From: Zymoseptoria tritici IPO323
Lineage: Eukaryota; Ascomycota; Dothideomycetes; Mycosphaerellales; Mycosphaerellaceae
Direction of reading: 5' to 3'
Assembly: GCF_000219625.1 (NCBI RefSeq)
Contig: NC_018218.1
Span: 4,278,001 to 4,342,000 of the forward strand
Length of the DNA stretch: 64,000 nt
Notes under the pieces: generated by a model
The model's database searches: none
The model's input: only the letters and a program-made list of their open reading frames with translations
Told to the model about the DNA's origin: nothing
Part shown: positions 22,598 to 33,103 of the stretch, piece by piece
Layout of the letters: every line of letters begins with the position of its first letter
How positions within the stretch are numbered: the stretch's first letter is position 1
Position numbers and translations under genes: made by a program

Positions 22598-23405
22598 GAG
22601 TCAAGACCGCCTACATATATAAGGCGAAGCTCGTATGATGGTATGATGACGCGAATTTCAAAGCACGAAATTGGACTCGGGCACGCTCTAATCAACTCGC
22701 CAGACCAACGAATATCGAGCATGGCGATACACCTACTCGAAGACCACAATGATCTTGCGGACTTATCCATTGAAGTGGTGAGGAGCTCATCGAGATCTAC
22801 AAATCCCTCGGACCCTTCCGAGCATTCGTCCGGAAAGCCGGGTCCAGCTTGTCGGAATTTGGTATCGCGGCCCGATATTTCTGAGACATCCATTTCGCGC
22901 TTGACCTCGACACACCATGGTTACCAATCGCGCTGCTCCCGGTTCAAGCATTCTCTCGTACGCCGTCGCAAACTCTCGTGCTTCCAATACGAACCCGGCC
23001 AGTCGGGTAGCTCGTCCTACGTATCCTCCGAATAGGAGGTAGTCGTCACTGGCGGAGCCGCCTTACGGCGCGGCATACCTCTCGAATTGGTACTTTGGTG
23101 CATTGCGGGACTCTGCGGAGCTCGCGGTCGACGAAGGCATGACCCGGAAACGTGTATTACCGCGCCAATGGTAGTGCCAATTATCGTTCTTGACCTAACA
23201 GCTGGGCTAGCACGGGTGAGGAGAAGGACGGTGCCTAGGTGGGGATATGGTCCATGCATCTGCAGTTTCAACTAACTGTCAAAGGTGCTCTGCTGCTCGC
23301 AGAATTGAGAAAAGCTCTGATTTCCAGTATTATTGCTACTGGCTCTTCAACGGCTGTTACCTTTTCTGCCATGTCGACGGTAGTTGATAACCACAGAACA
23401 GGTGC
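22598..23405. other. Intergenic, no convincing gene
   Basis: About 800 bp. A plus-strand ORF of 130 aa (22643-23035) and overlapping minus-strand ORFs have Ser/Arg-rich, domain-free translations and no clear splicing, so none is called. Confidence 0.35.
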
Positions 23406-24536
23406 ATGACAATGCCCAACAAGGACACTCCCATCAACAAACCTTCATCCTCCGAAGGACGTGGTGGCTTCCGAAATTTGTTCTCAAAGATTTTCTCTCG
23501 GCATGACCACGACAATGAATCACACGATCCCGCGCGCACAAATCCTGAGCGACGAGAGTTTGTTCCTCGCCATGCCAATCGAGACATGCTGCTCGCAGTG
23601 CCAGTGGAGCAACGGCCCGACATGATAAAGAGGGCACGAGAGTCCAGACGACAGACCATGGCCGAGATGGGATTCAGCACGGCTCCCCAGAGCTTTAAGA
23701 GCTTGCCGTCGCAGTGGCGGAGCGCAAACTCCAGGCAACAGAAATCGACGCTGTCAAAATCCGAGGCAGGCAATCGATTGAGCTACCCTCAGAGGTCATC
23801 GCAACGAGCTCGTGCAGACACTTTGGATTTTGGAGCAGCTCCGACACGGACCGCGTCTGTGAATGTGGGCATGCGCATGGACCGAACCGCGGTGTTCAAT
23901 GTTACGTCTTCCGAATTGGGATCAACCAACACTGGCTGGGGCGGACAGCCGACACCTCCTAGGACTGGCCGACTTCTGCAAGACGACCCATCACGGCGAA
24001 GACAGTACTTCAGCCACAGTACTGATGGGGATCGGAGGAAGTCGAACGGGAAGGGAAAGCAAAGGGCTACGGAGGATGAGGTACGAGTGGCTATGCTTCG
24101 TGAACAGGCCAGGGCAGGTGCCATGCGTTACCCGAACGGGTCCTCAGCTTCAATGGACCAGTCGCCAGCTCCACCAATGTCTACCCCGGTCCAAGATGCC
24201 TCCGCCGAACCGGCTGGCAGGTGGTCTAGGAACAGACATCGACCATCAGAAAGCGCAGGCCACTTGCTTGATCAGATCAAAGAAGACCACCAAAATAGCA
24301 GGCCAATCTCAAGCATCGGTGGGTCTGCAACAACATCCAATGCAGAGTCGGTGATTTCATATGCGGAAACCGAAGCCTCAACGGCTGCCACGACAATTGG
24401 GGATCAGCACTCTGAGCGCGACTACGACCGCCATGGGTCTGGAGAGGATCCAAGTCTACGCGCGAAGACTGTGAGCCAGCTGCACGACGTGGGCATTGAA
24501 TCAAAGGCTATCCTCGACCAGCGAGAGTCTTGTTGA
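23406..24536 (+). CDS. Hypothetical protein, disordered, Ser/Arg-rich
   Basis: A single open exon of 376 aa starts ATGACAATG and ends TGA. The translation is hydrophilic and mostly disordered. A short N-terminal patch (GFRNLFSKIFSRH) could form an amphipathic helix. Recognisable only as repeated charged or Ser-rich stretches: PERREFVPRHANRDMLLAV, KRARESRRQTMAEMGF, a Trp/Gly segment (NTGWGGQPTPPRTGRLL), KGKQRATEDEVRVAMLREQAR and a C-terminal DVGIESKAILDQRESC. No signal peptide, membrane segment or named domain. Uninterrupted length and overall composition favour a real gene, but the 3' end could be spliced further. Function unknown. Confidence 0.65.
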   Translation: MTMPNKDTPINKPSSSEGRGGFRNLFSKIFSRHDHDNESHDPARTNPERREFVPRHANRDMLLAVPVEQRPDMIKRARESRRQTMAEMGFSTAPQSFKSLPSQWRSANSRQQKSTLSKSEAGNRLSYPQRSSQRARADTLDFGAAPTRTASVNVGMRMDRTAVFNVTSSELGSTNTGWGGQPTPPRTGRLLQDDPSRRRQYFSHSTDGDRRKSNGKGKQRATEDEVRVAMLREQARAGAMRYPNGSSASMDQSPAPPMSTPVQDASAEPAGRWSRNRHRPSESAGHLLDQIKEDHQNSRPISSIGGSATTSNAESVISYAETEASTAATTIGDQHSERDYDRHGSGEDPSLRAKTVSQLHDVGIESKAILDQRESC

Positions 24537-25152
24537 CAGCGTGTGAACGAACATGACCATAATCTCCAGCTCCAAGTCTCAATACAGCAATGAACCAAAT
24601 CAGCACTGCTGTTGACACGAATCTCTTCGACCTTGATATGTTCAATCGCGGCCAATATTCGGAAAATCGAGCTATCGCTTTGAGGTTCGACTGCACGCTT
24701 ATCAAGCCGACTTCCATGCTGGACTGCTGATAGCTGCTGATAACAGCCTGCAACCGAAGGCTTGGGAGCGGCGTACTCGGTTTCTCCCAGCCTTCGTTCC
24801 TGCAGACCCTGTCAGCTTCCAGGATACGACCCCTTGCACACGGTTCGCTCATGGATGTCCCTGTCTGCAAGAGATGCAAGGCTTGATCAAGAACCGGTCA
24901 TTGGACAAGATAACCTCTATCTAGCCACAACCTTGCCGCGATGAACAACACCTCCAGCACTACATCGTGCACATCTCCTGATCGGGCAAGCCGTCGGCTG
25001 CCTATCTTACCTGAGGAAAATGACCAAGACTCCCAGCTCAATACCGACTGTGCGTAGACATGCCTCTCTTCTCGCGCGATCAGTATTATCCTCACTCCGT
25101 CTCCCGGAACTACTACTGATCTGCTCCACGCTTATCCCTTGCAATACATGCG
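24537..25152. other. Intergenic, no gene seen
   Basis: About 615 bp upstream of the amino-acid transporter. The minus-strand ORF of 123 aa at 24508-24879 overlaps the previous gene and shows no domain. Probably promoter sequence. Confidence 0.35.
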
Positions 25153-26827
25153 ATGGCCTCTTCCGCGCACTCCTACGTTGACCCAGAGAAACCTGCACCC
25201 TACGCCGGATCTACCGAAAAGGATGCTCGCTCGAAAGATTTCTCTCATGACCCAGAGCTACTCGCCGGCGAGCTGCAAGATTTCGAGGAGCTTGAAGTCT
25301 TTCGCAAAGATGGCGAAGTCGACTTTCGAACGGTCAGCTGGCCGCGTGCGACGGTCATCTTTTTGAAGATCATCTTCGCGACCGGTGTGCTGTCCATTCC
25401 GACAGCAATGGTCTCGCTGGGCGCTGTTGGCGGAGCACTGATTGTCATAGCTTGGGGCGTTATGAATACTTACACGGCTGTCATACAAGGGGACTTCAGA
25501 AATAAGCACGCCGGTTGCCATTCCATCGCAGATATGGCGATGCAGGTTGGAGGTGTATGGGTGAGGGAGATAGTCGGGTTCTTGTTCGTCATAGCCTACG
25601 TGCTGTGCACGGGTATGCATCGACGCCGACCTTCCGCAGCATCGTGACCACCAATGCTGATTGTTTCGTAGGAAGCGGTATTGTCGGCGTCACAGTAGGA
25701 CTCAATGCTCTATCACACCACGCGGCTTGTACTGTATGGTGGGGGTACGTCGGCCATGTCACGATCACACAACGACACAACAGCTAATTCAATGCTTCCA
25801 GTCTCATTGCCACAATCGTCGTGGCTCTCGCTGCATCCGTCCGAAAATTCCAGCAAATCGGGTGGTTGACGTGGGCTGGCTTCCTGAGCATCTTTGCCGC
25901 CGTCATGATTGTCACCATCGCTGTAACATTTCGGGATCGCCCTGCAGCAGCCCCCATCACTGGAGACTACGATCTCGGATACTACGTTGTGCCGTCCGGG
26001 GTCTCATTCGCCGCGGGAGTCGTCGCGTCTTCCAACATCTTCGTTTCGTCTGCCGCCACGAGTGCTTTCTTGCCAGTCATATCCGAGATGAGAAACCCAA
26101 GAGAGTACCGCAAAGCTCTGTATGTATGCATGGGCCTGGTCACCGCAGCGTACCTCTCCGTGTCTCTGGTCGTGTACCGCTGGTGCGGGAAATGGGTTGC
26201 TTCACCTTCTCTTGGATCGGCTGGACAGACCGTGAAGATGATCGCTTATGGCATCGGTTTAATCGGTCTGGTCGTCAGCGCCTGCATCTATCTACACGTG
26301 GCTGCGAAATACCTGTTCGTAAGGATCCTGCGAAACAGTCGCCATCTCCAAAAGAACACAATCACTCACTGGTCGACATGGCTTGGACTGACATTTGGTC
26401 TCGCTTTCCTCTCGTTCATCCTGGCTGAAGCAATTCCAATTGTGAGTACAAGAATCGAGGAATTACTCATACTTAGAAAGCTTGGCTGACCCCCGATCCA
26501 GTTCAACTATCTGCTCGCGTTGACGGGATCTCTCTGCTTTGCACCTATCGCCATCGCTCTTCCAGGATGGCTCTGGTTGCACGACCATATGCATTTCAGA
26601 AAAGGCAGCTCTGGCCAGCAAATGGCTTTCTGGTTCCATGCAGCCTTCATTCCACTCGGAGCATTTTTCTTCGTTGCTGGAACTTATGGAGTCGTCCAAG
26701 AGATCATTGCTGCTTATGCGGATGGGCAAATCGGTGAGCAGAAAGCGACCGATAGACTGCTTCTTGCTCGTTGCTAACGTCATTAGGTTCTGCCTTCTCA
26801 TGTGCTGACAATTCTGGTTCGACTTGA
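25153..26827 (+). CDS. Amino acid transporter, AAAP family (neutral amino acid permease MTR-like)
   Basis: Five exons (25153-25612, 25672-25744, 25802-26441, 26502-26733, 26787-26827) give 481 aa; phases agree at every junction. The N-terminal cytosolic part ends in FRTVSWPRATVIFLKIIFATGVLSIP, the first membrane helix with the motif expected in fungal AAAP permeases. Helices follow through LIATIVVALAASVRKFQQIGWLTW, SVSLVVYRWCGKWV and FNYLLALTGSLCFAP. The last exon is only 41 nt and gives the conserved end GSAFSCADNSGST. About eleven transmembrane segments are expected in the plasma membrane, importing neutral or aromatic amino acids with protons. Its 3' end faces the dioxygenase gene, with 144 bp between stop codons. 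Confidence 0.9.
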
Positions 26828-26971
26828 GCAAGGAAAGTCTCTTGCGTCGCTTGGCGGTTGACGTTGAACAGTCGCCGTTCAGCATTCACATCAAGGCGAG
26901 GCTCGTCGAAAATGTTAGCAACATAGCACGAATGTCGAAGGATTACTCCTCGAAAGTTATCTTACGTGCTT

Positions 26972-27888
26972 TCATAAATCCGAGTCTATGGATGGTGAAG
27001 ACCCTCCTGCGTCAGGGTATTGCACGGACTGTAACCATTCAATCAGTATTCGCAAACTGCTGGACTGGGAGCGAATCGGCGACATACCATGTATCTCAAG
27101 TCCCCTGTAGCGCCAACATTTGCATCTACAGACAACCCCAGCCGTGCCTTCATCTCCTCGGACAAGCTGTCTTGAATGTCTTGCGACAACTTGGCAGTCC
27201 AATTGACCTGCTGTCTCAAGAAGCTGGCGGTGTAGTAGCCGAAAAGCAAAGCACGATCTTGATCTCTTGTCACGTTTGAGCCGCTCGTATGCCAAACCCT
27301 GCCGTCCATCAGAATGATACTTCCGGCTTTCGCCTCAAATGGTCGCAAGAGTCTCGGTGCATCTCCTGGTATGTCTTCCCGGTTCATCCACTTGTTGCTT
27401 CCTGGAATGTACAGCGTAGCACCGTTCTCCTTGTATACATCCGTAAGACACCAAATGCAATTCAGTGCCCAAGTTGATTGCCAAGGTGCCGGCATAACGA
27501 TGCTCTGGTCGCTGTGTAATGCCATGGAGCTCGAGCCAGGACGTGCGATGTTGGCGGTAAAGTTGCTGATGATGAAGTCTTCTCCCAGAACTGCTTTCAC
27601 CATCTCTACGGCGGTCGGGTGGCTGATCAGGTCACGAAAGATCTTGTCCAGCTCCATCAAGTAGAAAATGCGAATGTTAGACTCGTTCGGGTCGAGATGT
27701 GCCATTCTAGTCCGGTCACCTCGAGCTTCGCTGGCTTCTTTGGCTTGCCAGAGCCTTGACAGCACTTCTGCGGACTGATCTCTGGTGAGAACATCTGGCA
27801 CTACGGCCCATCCTTCGGTCAGCAAGCGTTGTTTGGCTTCGTCAAGTTTTGAAGCATCCGCTGCAGTGTCCGTGATCAAGGTCGCCAT
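26972..27888 (-). CDS. Phytanoyl-CoA dioxygenase (PhyH)-like Fe(II)/2-oxoglutarate oxygenase
   Basis: Two exons (27888-27088 and 27028-26972) give 285 aa. The ATG at 27888 (MATLITDTAAD) is chosen over upstream in-frame codons because the PhyH fold begins soon after it. Metal ligands are visible: His125 and Asp127 in ALHSDQS, distal His200 in VWHTSG, with 2-oxoglutarate-binding Arg212 in DQDRALL. Reading straight through would give an odd tail; a GTATGT donor and TTACAG acceptor remove 59 nt and give a natural 18-residue end (SVQYPDAGG...SDL). Members hydroxylate CoA thioesters or varied secondary metabolites; the substrate is unknown. There is no PTS1-type SKL ending. Confidence 0.88.
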
Positions 27889-28395
27889 GCTAGCCGGGGG
27901 CCTGTTCGTCCTCACCGCTGCAAGGTGCGATCAATCCTATTGTGCTTTGCAAAGGGGCGGAGTCCGTTTATGGATGTGATCAGATCATGAAAGCGATCCG
28001 TCAATACCACTGCTCGAGGCTTCTGTTCGTTGTTATGATGGAATACCGCGCAAGAATCGCATTATGAGAGCTTCTCCACCTCGAAAGGCTCGCAGCCATG
28101 CACCCCGCAGAGCACATCCAGCTGTTGACAAGCCAGAGCTGCTCCGACACGCCGTCTACGACTCACGCTGCTTTCATCCAAAGGTGGGATCGTTCTTTGA
28201 CAATCGGCCTTTCGATTTCGTGGCCTTGCACTATAGCGAAACGATCAGCAGGACGATGAAACCACGTGCAAGGGTAGCCAAGAGCTTGAACATGGTCGAG
28301 CCATCCTCGTCTGATGGCGTGGAGGATGGGTTGGGCTGCGATTCAATATACAGAGGTTGGTCGTGGGCTGCGGGCCCTTATATGTTGGACGAATC
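27889..28395. other. Intergenic, no convincing gene
   Basis: About 500 bp between two minus-strand genes. A 129-aa plus-strand ORF (28064-28453) overlaps the last exon and intron of the aminotransferase gene in antisense and has no domain, so it is not called. Confidence 0.35.
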
Positions 28396-29764
28396 TTACA
28401 CTTTCACACTGGACGATGGTCAGCATCATGTTGTGATCCGCGCAGGACTGTGACAGAACTTACCTCCACTCATGCTCTTCCTCACCGTACTGGATGCCCT
28501 CGATCCAGTCCTTCATCTGCAGAGCGATGGGACCGACTTCGCTGTTCTCCGGCAGTCCGCAATCCACCAGCTTGCCCTTGTAGGAAATGGCTCGCACCGG
28601 CGAAACAGTTGCTGCTGTACCAGAGCCGAAAACCTCCAACAGTCGGCCTTCGTTCGCAGCTTCAACCATTTCCCCCATGGTGAATTTTCGCTCAGAGATC
28701 TTCCAGCCCTGCGGTCCCAGTCTCTCACGTGCGAGCGTCAGAACGGAGTCGCGAACGACGCCTTCAAGAATAGTGCCATCGAGCGGCGCCGTCATGATCT
28801 CCTTTTGACCATCCTTGTTCTTGATGCAGGCAAATATGTTCATGGTACCCACCTCAGTTACATAGTCCTCAACCTTGCCGGTGGCCGGGTCAACCTCCTG
28901 AAAGAGCCACAAGTTCTGGTGAAATCCTCGCGCGGCGGCCTGCATTTGCGGAACGATGCACGGGGCATAGTTGGCACCAAGCTTGCTTGCACCGACACCG
29001 CCTGGCCACGCACGAACGGCATAGTCAGTGGCCTCGAGCGAGACGGCCTTGAAGCCAGTTGGGTAGTATGGTCCCACGGGTGAGGCAATCACGTAAAGCA
29101 TAGCACTTCCGGGAGGGCCGACTCCCAGTGTACGTTGCGTGCCGATCATGTTGGGCCTAATGTACAAGCTGTAGCCGCGATCTCTGTCAATTTGCAATTA
29201 GCCATTAACTCTTGCCCATTCGATCCCCTTGTTCACTTACGATGGGATGAACCGCTCGTCAACCTTCACCAACTGCTTGATCAATTCAATCACAGCTTTT
29301 CCGTCGAAAGTCGGCAGTGCTATCCGTGCAACACTCTTGTTCAACCGCGCCATGTTCCTGTCCGGTCTGAACAACCGTACATTGCCCTGCTTGTCCTTGT
29401 ATGCCTTCATCCCTTCGAATGCCTCGAACGCATAATGCAGTACACATGTCGCTGGGTCGAGCGAGAGGTTTTGATATGGTGTTATTCGTGGCGCCAACCA
29501 ACCCTCCGCCGCTGTCCATTCCAGTGCCATCATGTGGTCGGTAAATGTGTGGCCGAATATGAGCTCGTTCTTTGGGGTGATTGGTTTAGGATTTGTGGTC
29601 TTGGTGATGGACAATTGCGAGACATCCACCTTGCTGAGTGCTGGATCGTTGGCGTCTGGTGCGCGCATTGCATACGATCGCTGTTGTCCAATGCTGGTCC
29701 ATCGTACATTGCTGCCAGCTCTTCGCACAGCTCTCGGGAGCAGCGTTCGTAATGAGGTCGCCAT
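28396..29764 (-). CDS. Branched-chain amino acid aminotransferase, mitochondrial
   Basis: Three exons (29764-29241, 29183-28464, 28408-28396) give 418 aa. The N-terminus is basic and Ser/Ala-rich (MATSLRTLLPRAVRRAGSNVRW), a typical mitochondrial presequence. Conserved class IV aminotransferase blocks include HYAFEAFEGMKAYK, RLFRPDRNMARL, YSLYIRPN and GGVGASKLGANYAP, in which Lys242 is the expected PLP Schiff-base lysine. EVGTMNIF and GSGTAATVSPVR complete the cofactor site. The last exon is just 13 nt after a 55-nt intron (GTAAGT donor, CCAG acceptor) and replaces a read-through Arg-stop with SVKV-stop, giving the usual EHEW end. It interconverts leucine, isoleucine and valine with their keto acids. 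AT-rich TATATA sequence lies about 205 bp upstream of the start. Confidence 0.95.
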
Positions 29765-30484
29765 GGTGTATGTGGAGGATTCCCGGATCTCTAGATGAGC
29801 AGGCGTCTGCTATGTATGTCGTAGAAGACGCGAGGGGAGTCACGAATCCAGTCACAAATTCAATGGCTCATACCAATGTCGTCGCTCTTGTTGAAGGGCG
29901 CGCCGACAATTAAGCCGATATTTTGAGCTTCGGCCACCGATCTCGGGTTGGCCTGAATTCTAAGGCAGGATATATATATGAGCGAAGATGCTGGAGTCAA
30001 GCCTTCACTTGTTAACCATCATCCATCAAGGCATGAAGATCTAAAGCTTTGATTTCTGTCTCCTGAGGTGACGCGACAAGCTGAATCGACAAGCTGAGGG
30101 GTCTCCGTTCACTAGTCACTGCTTCACCAATCCAGTCGCTCACCCTCCTCATTGCCCGCTGCCCGCCCTCTCCGCTTTTGGATGATATATCCGTCGCGAA
30201 ACACATCAACGACGGCGCCCACGCTGGTTGACATCGCACGTACCGCCGGGCCACCTCGTCCTGGAGTGAGCTGTCCCACGCGATCGTCTCGTGCCCAACA
30301 CCGCACATCTGGTTGTTCACGGTGATCGAGTCGGGAGTGCTTCCGAATGCCCATTCCTCTGCGGAGCTCGGCATTGACGGCCATACTTTCAAGTAGACCC
30401 AAGCTCCATCACTCATCCTCCTTTCTGAGACGCTTCTCTGTACAATACTCTGCTTCTGTCCATCTGACGCCGACGTTGTTCTGT
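29765..30484. other. Intergenic with TATA-rich stretch; one uncalled ORF
   Basis: About 720 bp. ATATATATAT at 29970-29979 lies on the promoter side of the aminotransferase gene. A minus-strand open frame continues from 30509 down to 30012 without a stop, with a first ATG encoding about 134 aa (MSDGAWVYLKVWPSMPSS...). It has no domain and overlaps the end of the DUF3425 gene, so it is not called. Confidence 0.35.
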
Positions 30485-32016
30485 TCAACCATAGAAACCA
30501 GCATTCCACATGATGGGCTGGAATTGTTGACGCACAGGTTCGTAAGTCATGTTAACAGCGGAATCGTTCATCGAACGCTGCAAATCAACCTCTCCATGGA
30601 ATGTAGCCCGCCTTTGCTGACTTTCGGGCATCTCTGAATGTAAGCGCTTGTCCTCTTCCTCGAGCTCTGCGACCCCGAATTTCGGCGCTATCATTCGCAT
30701 TGGGGTGTAGCTGTCCGGCGGAATGTCGCCTGATAGTAGAGGGAATTCCTGGAAAAACGAAGTGTCCATTCTCCAGTTCCGGATATCGAAGAGCGACGAT
30801 TCAAAGTCGGAAGCGAGGTAGTACAGACATGTATCCGGCGAGAAGCGTATTGTGTCGAGAGGCTCGCGCTGCCACGAAACTTTCAAGTTCTTTGCGAAAA
30901 CATGCCAGAACTTGTTCGTCAAGACGCCACTATGCGGCATTAGACGCTCACGGAGCCTTGGCCATGTGAGATGGTCCACGACAGGCTCGTGTATGATCAA
31001 TGCTTCTGATGGCCTGCGAGCTTTGTCAGTCAAGAACCTTGCCTTTGAGAATGAAAGAGCCGTACTGCGGAGTGAACCACGGCGGAAGCGGACCTTCCAT
31101 CGCAGGAGTATGCACATTGATTTCCGACAAGTAACGCTTGTGCAGCATTCTTAGCACACTGACTCGCTCCACCAGATTGCAGTCTTTGAAGATGGACTGA
31201 TCAACCATCTGCAGCACGGCCCACAGAGGGCACTGCTGCTGGTAACGGGAGAGGGATTGCCAGCCCTTCAATACTGCAGTGATGATGATATCTTGATTGT
31301 ATCGGTCATCAAAGCACACCATTGCAGGCGATATGCTACGAATATGCTTGACCAAGTTGTTCAAGAAATGCGTAAGATCCCGGCCTTCTGCCTGAGGTCC
31401 CGAAGAGGCCGATGAAGTCTTCCAGGGACCTTTGATGGCCAGAGAAGTTTCTGTTACGTCGGCAGTCGCTCCATGGCTATTGCTAGGAAGCGAGAATGCA
31501 GGCCCTGGAGTGACACTGCTTCCAGCAAGTGTTTCAGGCACTATCTCAATTGGCGGAGATTGTGGCAAAGCCGTATGTGAGTAGTCGAATGTAGAAGTGT
31601 TTCCTGCAGTGCCTGTTTTGATCAGCAGTTGGCATTCTTCTTCGGCAAGGATACATACCAGTCCAGGGGATGTCTCTGTCAGTGTTTGAAGTCAAGGAGC
31701 CATCAAAGGGAGTGTTGGGTTGAGGAGAAACGACCACACCGATGCTCGGAGTCGTGCCTAATGAGGTGACAATGACTCCTGATCCAGCAGGAGTGTGATT
31801 GCCGTCGTTGATTCTGCTTGCCTCCAGCTGCATGACCTTCTCTTCAAGCAATGCCAGTCGGTCTTGCACTTCTTTCTTCAAGAAGCGATTGGCTTTCCGG
31901 TCTGCATCTTGCTTTCTCGCACGTTGCTCCGCCGTGAGGACGCGTCCAGATGCCCATGCCTTGTCGACGCCACCGCGACTTTGCCCCGATGCGTTCGCCC
32001 CCGCGCGAGCGCTCAT
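30485..32016 (-). CDS. bZIP-like transcription factor with DUF3425 domain
   Basis: Three exons (32016-31659, 31612-31066, 31013-30485) give 477 aa. Introns are 46 and 52 nt. The second uses a GTACGG donor because the open frame beyond it ends within a few codons, and splicing gives WFTPQPSEALIIHEPVVDHL. Residues about 25-70 (TAEQRARKQDADRKANRFLKKEVQDRLALLEEKVMQLE) form the degenerate basic region plus coiled coil seen in this fungal family. The C-terminal half (DLTHFLNNLVKHIR, HLTWPRLRERLMPHSG, NKFWHVFAKNLKVSW) is the DUF3425 domain. Such proteins are nuclear regulators of unknown targets; some regulate secondary metabolism or stress. Basic-region residues are not canonical, so direct DNA binding is uncertain. 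Confidence 0.85.
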
Positions 32017-33103
32017 GCTTCATGCAAGAGGAGGGCCACCAAAATGTCTCATGCAGTGAAGATCGACTAAGCAGGAGTGCGTCGGTATACCGAGGAGGAC
32101 AAGATGGGCACCGCCGGAAGATTAGTGTTTCGGCAGACGCTACTGGTTGGCAATTGTCCTCGATCCTGAACGCCACGGGACCAGGATGCCGGCCTTCAAA
32201 GCACCAATGTCTCGAACAAAAGAACACTCGCAGGCACAGAGAACAAAAGCATCTGCAATGTCAAATGTCAATGACCAGGCACATGCCACAGGTGATCTTC
32301 CCCCTCTTCATGTCTCCCCCGCAAAACTATGAGTTCAGCCTCTAAGGTAGCCACGGGATATGTGCCGCATTCGCCGCGTGCTCATCTCAGATCCGGCTAC
32401 AGTATCGTGCCTAGACTGCTCTCGACCGAAGTCTCGCGCCAAGCTGCCGATCGCTTACTCTGAACCTAATAAAACCCTCGCCGTCCAGCAGCAGCGGATC
32501 TCTATCAGCGACCACCTTTGGCAAGAGAAATCTTGTGATAACGTGATGTTTACGAGACTTGTCGACCGAACAATGCAATCTGACGATGATGCAGTGTAGA
32601 GTCGAGATTGGCCAAGCATGCAGCGTTGCAGTCAAGAATCTGGTACGCAGGACTCGCCGGATTGGAGGAAGGACGGCAGACTAGATGATCAGCGAAGCTA
32701 ATGATACCTTCTTTCGGCGTACATATCGTGAATCGATGGAGTTCAGACTAGGCATGTAAAGCAGATCTATCCGGGGGATCGCAACATACTACCGTACTGC
32801 CTGCAAGCTGATATAGTGTATTGAGATGGATGTAGGATGAAGATGGCTGGACGACGAGACCATCAGCAACGAGGGGAGATGTCTCATTTGCCAAGGCGCT
32901 AGTGGAGCCAGCAAGGACAGGCATGCATTGAAGTGAAGTTGACAACACGCGATAAATCCTACGACTTACGAACATTTGGCGGCAGCTCCTTGAGGGAGGA
33001 CTCAAGTGCTCGCGATTTCACCTAGGGTGTTCGCGCTATATGCCCGACCTGTGCCTCGATATGCTCAATTAATGCCGTCAGCTTCGTTGGACCATCTACT
33101 GCA
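32017..33103. other. Divergent intergenic region, no gene seen
   Basis: About 1.1 kb between a minus-strand regulator gene and the plus-strand pseudokinase gene. ORFs of 60-130 aa on both strands overlap one another and carry no domain. Presumed promoter sequence for both. Confidence 0.4.

Noticed and set aside
22643..23035. 130-aa Ser/Arg-rich plus-strand ORF between Borealin and the next gene
   Set aside because: Low-information sequence, competing frames on both strands and no splice logic.
28064..28453. 129-aa plus-strand ORF antisense to the aminotransferase 3' end
   Set aside because: No domain, and the opposite strand has a well-supported exon and intron there.
30012..30509. 165-codon open frame on the minus strand after the DUF3425 gene
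   Set aside because: It overlaps the natural end of that gene, begins without ATG at its 5' limit (GTG), and its translation shows no domain or signal. An ATG-started 134-aa version cannot be excluded.
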